DNA of 25,411 bases from Collinsella sp. (GTDB taxonomy: Bacteria > Actinomycetota > Coriobacteriia > Coriobacteriales > Coriobacteriaceae), in NCBI GenBank assembly GCA_018380195.1, contig JAGZUC010000033.1:1-25411 (forward strand), in the 5' to 3' direction. Below, piece by piece: positions 22,032 to 25,411 of this stretch. Every line of letters starts with the position of its first letter. Position 1 is the first letter of the stretch. The notes under the pieces are model-generated. The model made no database searches and was not told the origin of the DNA. It saw nothing but the letters and a program-made list of their open reading frames with translations. The position numbers were made by a program, and so were the translations under genes.

Positions 22032-22406
22032 ATGAGTGAGCAGAACGCCAACCCGGTCGAGCTCTTTGGCATGCGCGTTGCCCATGTGGGCATTAACGCC
22101 GCCGACCCGGCAGACGCCCTGGAGATCGCGGAGCTGTTCTCGACGATGATGGGCCTGCCCGTCATCGAGACCCCCGTTTCGTACTTTAATGATTCGCTGG
22201 TCGAGATCATGAAGCAGAACGGTCGTGGCACCAAGGGCCACATCGGCTTTGCCGTTAACGACATCGATGCAGCTGAGAAGTGGTTTGCCGAGCGCGGGCT
22301 CGAGGTCAACGAGGAGTCGCGCGCGCTGCTGCCCGACGGTGGTACCAAGCTCGTGTACTTTAAGCGCGAGTTCGCCGGTTTCGCCGTGCACCTGTGCCGC
22401 GAATAG
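22032..22406 (+). CDS. VOC (glyoxalase-like) family protein
   Basis: The 124-aa single-domain protein has a VOC-type beta-alpha-beta-beta-beta pattern: FGMRVAHVGINAADPADALE, MGLPVIETPVSYFNDSLVEIM, then GHIGFAVNDIDAAEKWFAERG and KLVYFKREFAGFAVHLC. Possible metal-type positions are H at AHVGI, E at LVEIM, H at GHIGF and H at AVHLC. Some enzymes of sugar-acid catabolism carry a similar domain, which fits the PTS neighbour, but the substrate is unknown. The ATG at 22032 is used; the frame stays open upstream, but that stretch is the shifted reading of the PTS gene. A strong terminator follows. Confidence 0.78.
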   Translation: MSEQNANPVELFGMRVAHVGINAADPADALEIAELFSTMMGLPVIETPVSYFNDSLVEIMKQNGRGTKGHIGFAVNDIDAAEKWFAERGLEVNEESRALLPDGGTKLVYFKREFAGFAVHLCRE

Positions 22407-22428
22407 CGCACAAGCTGCCATAGCTAGC

Positions 22429-22467
22429 AAAAAGGGATAGGGCCGCGTGGCCCTATCCCTTTATTTA
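22429..22467. terminator. Bidirectional intrinsic terminator
   Basis: A perfect 14-bp stem (22431-22444 with 22449-22462) has a 4-nt loop. It is followed by TTTATTTAT on the plus strand and by TTTTTGCT on the minus strand. It sits between the VOC gene and the convergent kinase gene and can serve both. Confidence 0.9.
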
Positions 22468-22481
22468 TGCCGAGGGGCTTC

Positions 22482-23777
22482 CTAGCGCGGCAGGCGAATC
22501 GTAAAGCGGCTGCCGACGTCCTCGACTGAGGTCACGCCAATGACACCGCCATGGCTATCGACGATCCACTTGGCAATGGCAAGCCCCAGACCCGAGCCCT
22601 GCGCGCCGGCATCGCGTGCGTTGTCGGCGCGATAGAACCGTTCAAACGCGTGAGCTGCAGATTCCTGGTTCATGCCGATGCCCTCGTCCTCAATGCTTAT
22701 GTCAATCGCGCCCGTGCCCGCATCGGGCGTTATGGCAAACGTGACGGTCGTGCCCGCGTCCGAATACTTGGCGGCGTTTTGCACGATCACGCGCAGAGCC
22801 TGCTTCACAAGCGCCACGTCAACGGGCGCGTCGCAGCGCGGGTCGCTGGCGAGCGCAGCGTCAAAGGCCAGCCGATACGCGTGCGTGGCATCAATCATCT
22901 GCGATTCTTCGCAAACCTCGCCGACCAGTGCGGCCAGGTTGGTATTCGCGCGCCGCAGCACGGTGCGGCCGGCATCGCCGCGCGCCAAAAACAGCAGCTG
23001 CTCCACGAGCTCCTGCATATGCTCGCTTTCGGTCTTGAGCGAGGCGATGGACTCTGCTAGCACGTCCGGGTCGTCTTTGCCCCAACGATCGAGCATGTTT
23101 ACGTAGCCCTGAATCACCGCGATGGGCGTGCGCAGTTCGTGACTCGCATCATTGACAAAGCGCATCTGCTGCAGCTTTGCTTCTTGCATCTGACGCAGTA
23201 GGCGGTTGAGCGCGACCTCGATGCTCGCCAAGTCGGCGTCGCCGGTGGTGACGCTTGGCGAGTCGACGCTTGCGCGCTCGATGGCCTGCTCCAGCGTTTC
23301 CATCTTGCCGCCGGCGAGTTGCATACGGCCGAGCTCGTCCACGCGCAAGGCCAGGTCGTTGAGCGGCGCCATGGTACGGCGCACGCGCCTCGCGCCGCCG
23401 AGCATGTTGAGCACGCTGATGACCTGCCAGCCCGCAACGACAAGATAAAGGGGCCACAGCATGACCAGATCCTGCGCGAGGGGGAAGGTCTTGGTGGTAC
23501 GCGCAAGCTCGACGGTATAGGTAAGCGTTGTCAGATCCCAGCCGCGTGCTGGCGTCAGCGACATGCCGTGAACGGTGGCGCCTGGAATCCATCCTGCGGT
23601 AAACGCGCCGTCGGGTAGCGTCTGGTTGTATCCATAGACGAGGATCGCCGCCGCAACAAGCAGCAGTAACAGATCCAGCCAGACGTAGCTTACCAAGCGG
23701 CGCCACATGTAGCTCCAGTTGATGGCGCGGGCGATGGAGGTGACGCGCTTGGTCTCGGCGTTACGCGCGGCAGACAT
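22482..23777 (-). CDS. Two-component sensor histidine kinase
   Basis: The 431-aa membrane kinase has TM1 at about 30-50 (YVWLDLLLLLVAAAILVYGY), an extracytoplasmic loop of about 50 residues and TM2 at about 101-126 (LVMLWPLYLVVAGWQVISVL). A HAMP-like linker is followed by the phosphoacceptor H213 in NDASHELRTPIAVIQGY, then the ATP-binding boxes: N (VIVQNAAKYSDAG), G1 (IEDEGIGM), F (FERFYRADNA) and G2 (GSGLGLAIAKWIV). The ATG at 23777 overlaps the 3' end of the regulator gene by 17 nt, as expected for a coupled pair. The in-frame region upstream of 23777 is the shifted reading of the regulator. The signal sensed is unknown. Confidence 0.93.
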   Translation of the reverse strand: MSAARNAETKRVTSIARAINWSYMWRRLVSYVWLDLLLLLVAAAILVYGYNQTLPDGAFTAGWIPGATVHGMSLTPARGWDLTTLTYTVELARTTKTFPLAQDLVMLWPLYLVVAGWQVISVLNMLGGARRVRRTMAPLNDLALRVDELGRMQLAGGKMETLEQAIERASVDSPSVTTGDADLASIEVALNRLLRQMQEAKLQQMRFVNDASHELRTPIAVIQGYVNMLDRWGKDDPDVLAESIASLKTESEHMQELVEQLLFLARGDAGRTVLRRANTNLAALVGEVCEESQMIDATHAYRLAFDAALASDPRCDAPVDVALVKQALRVIVQNAAKYSDAGTTVTFAITPDAGTGAIDISIEDEGIGMNQESAAHAFERFYRADNARDAGAQGSGLGLAIAKWIVDSHGGVIGVTSVEDVGSRFTIRLPR

Positions 23778-24546
23778 AGCCCACCCCGCGCACGGTCTGG
23801 AGGATGCGGACACCGCCAGCGTCCTCGATCTTGGCGCGCAGGTGCGCGATGTGCACGTCGACGTTGTTGGTGTCGCCCACGTATTCGTAGCCCAGCGCCT
23901 CGTGCGCGATGCGCTCGCGTGTGAGCACGGTTTCGGCATGCGTCATAAGCAGGGCGAGGACATCGAACTCGCGGGCCGTGAGCGCGATGGGCGAGCCGCC
24001 GACCGTGACTTCGCGGCGGTTGGGATCGAGCGCGACCGAACCCACGACGAGCGCGGCGGGGGAGGGCGAGGCGGATGCCTGGGCCGAGCCGCCGGCCAGG
24101 GGCATCGCAATGGTACCGGCGCCCACGCCGCCCACTACGTTCGCCCCGGCACCGATGCCGCCAACGCCCGAAGCCGCCCGCACGGCCTCCGAGCGCTTTA
24201 GCGCCACGCGGATCCGTGCGAACAGCTCCTCAATCGCAAACGGCTTGGTCAGGTAATCGTCAGCACCGGCGTCGAGCCCGGCCACCTTGTCCATCACGGC
24301 ATCGCGCGCGGTGACCATAATCACCGGCACATCCTTGTGCTTGCGGACGCGTCGCAGCACCTCCATGCCGTTGAGCTGCGGCAACAGCACATCGAGCAGA
24401 ATCAGATCGTAGTTGCGCTCCAGCGCCAGGTCAACGGCGGTGCGGCCATCGGCAGCGTGTTCCACCTGATAGCCCTCGTGCTCAAGCTCGAGCGTCACAA
24501 AGCGGGCGATTTTCTCTTCGTCCTCTACGATCAGGATTCGTGCCAT
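23761..24546 (-). CDS. OmpR/PhoB-family response regulator
   Basis: The 261-aa regulator has a receiver domain (1 to about 120) with acidic pocket E8/D9, phosphoacceptor D52 (LILLDVLLPQLNG), T79 and K101 (DDYLTKPF). A winged-helix DNA-binding domain (about 166-261) carries LTAREFDVLALLM, VDVHIAHLRAKIED and VRGVGYVC. Between them is an unusually long Gly/Ala/Val/Ser-rich linker of about 45 residues (121-165); most OmpR regulators have 5-20. It overlaps the kinase gene downstream and follows the DUF4342 gene by 18 nt. The partner kinase phosphorylates D52 by family rule. Confidence 0.95.
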   Translation of the reverse strand: MARILIVEDEEKIARFVTLELEHEGYQVEHAADGRTAVDLALERNYDLILLDVLLPQLNGMEVLRRVRKHKDVPVIMVTARDAVMDKVAGLDAGADDYLTKPFAIEELFARIRVALKRSEAVRAASGVGGIGAGANVVGGVGAGTIAMPLAGGSAQASASPSPAALVVGSVALDPNRREVTVGGSPIALTAREFDVLALLMTHAETVLTRERIAHEALGYEYVGDTNNVDVHIAHLRAKIEDAGGVRILQTVRGVGYVCRA

Positions 24547-24564
24547 ACGTGCCCCTATCTGCGA

Positions 24565-25107
24565 TTACTTGTCGTCGTTCAGATTTTGTTTGATGCCGTC
24601 CGCGGCATCGGCGGCGTGGTCCATCAGGTTGTTGATGCTGCCGGGCACGTCGCCGTCGCTGTCGATGCGGTAGCGCATACCAAAGAACAGGCCAAGCAGC
24701 ATCAGCCAAATCGTGGCGCCCCAGGCAAACAGGGCGACGATGGGGATCAGGATGGGAATGTTGAGGATGATGGCGTCGCGGCGCGTGGCGATAAACTTGG
24801 TATCCAGGCTCAGGCGGAAGAGCTTTTTGAGGTATTCCCACACGCTGTCCATCTTCTTGGAGAAGTCGGTCTTTTCGCTCGACTTCTCGTAGGCGGCCTG
24901 CGCAGCGACCATCTCGGCCGAGGGCTCATCGACCGGCGCGGACTCGGTGGCGGCGTGCGCCGACGTGGTCTGCGTCTTGCCCTGCGACTCGAGCCAAATG
25001 ATGGCGTCCAGGACGTTGCCGTCGGCGGCGTCGAGCGCGGCCTTGGCATCGGTATAGCTCACGTTGCACTTGGTGCGGATAGTTTCAACTTTTTCGAGGT
25101 CGTCCAT
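24565..25107 (-). CDS. DUF4342/UBA-like domain membrane protein
   Basis: The 180-aa product starts with a UBA/TS-N-like three-helix domain (5-43: EKVETIRTKCNVSYTDAKAA then LDAIIWLESQG), as in DUF4342 proteins. A Ser/Ala/Glu-rich linker and an amphipathic stretch (KKMDSVWEYLKKLFRLSL) follow, then one or two transmembrane helices (NIPILIPIVALFAWGATIWL then MLLGLFFGM). The tail ends INNLMDHAADAADGIKQNL. AAGGAC precedes the ATG. It is the first gene of an operon with the regulator and kinase, which suggests it modulates or responds to that system; this is inferred, since no function is established for the family. Confidence 0.83.
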   Translation of the reverse strand: MDDLEKVETIRTKCNVSYTDAKAALDAADGNVLDAIIWLESQGKTQTTSAHAATESAPVDEPSAEMVAAQAAYEKSSEKTDFSKKMDSVWEYLKKLFRLSLDTKFIATRRDAIILNIPILIPIVALFAWGATIWLMLLGLFFGMRYRIDSDGDVPGSINNLMDHAADAADGIKQNLNDDK

Positions 25108-25225
25108 GACCTGTCCTTTCGTTCGATGGGCGCGACGCCGGGCGATTTGCCCGGGCGCGAGCGTTGCGTTCGGCGGCCTGCGTTGCGCGGCGCCGCCCCG
25201 CCCTCGGTCGAACTCTATAGTGCAG

Positions 25226-25253
25226 GTTATAGATTAAGCGATTCTTGAGCCAA
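25226..25253 (-). promoter_or_regulatory. Promoter of the DUF4342/regulator/kinase operon
   Basis: On the minus strand TTGGCT (25253-25248), a 16-nt spacer and TATAAC (25231-25226) form a good sigma-70-type promoter. A second -10-like TATAGA lies at 25219-25214. The distance to the start codon at 25107 is about 110 nt, leaving a long GC-rich 5' leader. Confidence 0.55.
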
Positions 25254-25411
25254 GATTAATGTTGGATGAGTTTTTGGGTGGGATGAAGTTGATATTCAAG
25301 GAGGCGGCCGCTTGGTTGATTTTCAATCTCAACGCAACAGCCTGAACGGACCCTGCGTTTCCGCAGCTAGCGCAACGCGGAAATAGCTCCCGGCACCTGG
25401 CCATCACTTCG
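25254..25411. other. Non-coding end of window with one hairpin
   Basis: No supported gene was found in the last 304 nt (25108-25411). Beyond the promoter there is an inverted repeat, TTTCCGC (25358-25364) with GCGGAAA (25377-25383). GGAGG lies at 25299-25304, but no convincing start follows within the window. Part of a gene beyond the edge cannot be excluded. Confidence 0.4.

Overview
The window comes from a high-GC actinobacterial chromosome. Gene content and protein style (HisZ-type histidine operon, eno/divIC/ppx cluster, stand-alone galactitol-type PTS IIB, DUF4342 protein next to a two-component system) suggest a gut Coriobacteriia of Collinsella type. That placement is an inference from the proteins; no 16S rRNA or other marker is present.

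Layout. (1) 1-1214, plus strand: the 3' end of a SIS-domain sugar deglycase/isomerase (FrlB-like) and a FrlC-like TIM-barrel epimerase, probably the tail of an Amadori-sugar (fructoselysine-type) operon. (2) 1384-9665, plus strand: a histidine operon in the order hisZ-hisG (one fused ORF), hisD, hisC, hisB, hisH, hisA, hisF, hisI, a 75-aa small ORF, hisE. Most junctions are 0-3 nt or overlapping, but hisZG/hisD and hisF/hisI carry structured non-coding inserts. (3) 9695-14711, minus strand: a PHP-family histidinol-phosphatase convergent with hisE, which supplies the step missing from the operon; a YgbA-type nitrosative-stress protein; and a 1188-aa fused CydDC-like ABC exporter, with the last two coupled by TAATG. 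(4) 14712-15093: a non-coding region holding nested inverted repeats. (5) 15094-17046, plus: an orphan LarC C-terminal domain, a YfcE phosphoesterase and MazG. (6) 17237-20506, plus: enolase, a DivIC/FtsB-like protein and a Ppx/GppA phosphatase. (7) 20507-20914: palindromes, tRNA-like fragments and a minus-strand tRNA-Leu(UAA). (8) 20946-21569, minus: a membrane-anchored helical protein of unknown function. (9) 21733-22406, plus: an orphan PTS IIB and a VOC-family protein. (10) 22482-25107, minus: a DUF4342 membrane protein, an OmpR-type regulator and a sensor kinase as one operon, with a recognisable promoter just upstream. (11) 25108-25411: non-coding up to the window end.

Together the window encodes every enzyme from PRPP and ATP to histidine. 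HisZG, HisE, HisI, HisA, HisH/HisF, HisB, HisC and HisD are in the operon, and the phosphatase is the convergent PHP protein. No phage, CRISPR array or IS transposase is visible. The most unusual items are the HisZ-HisG fusion, the small conserved-looking ORF coupled into the his operon, a Walker A Ser-to-Pro change in the second ATPase of the ABC exporter, the exporter/YgbA coupling, the orphan LarC domain, and several intergenic palindromes that look like dispersed repeats.
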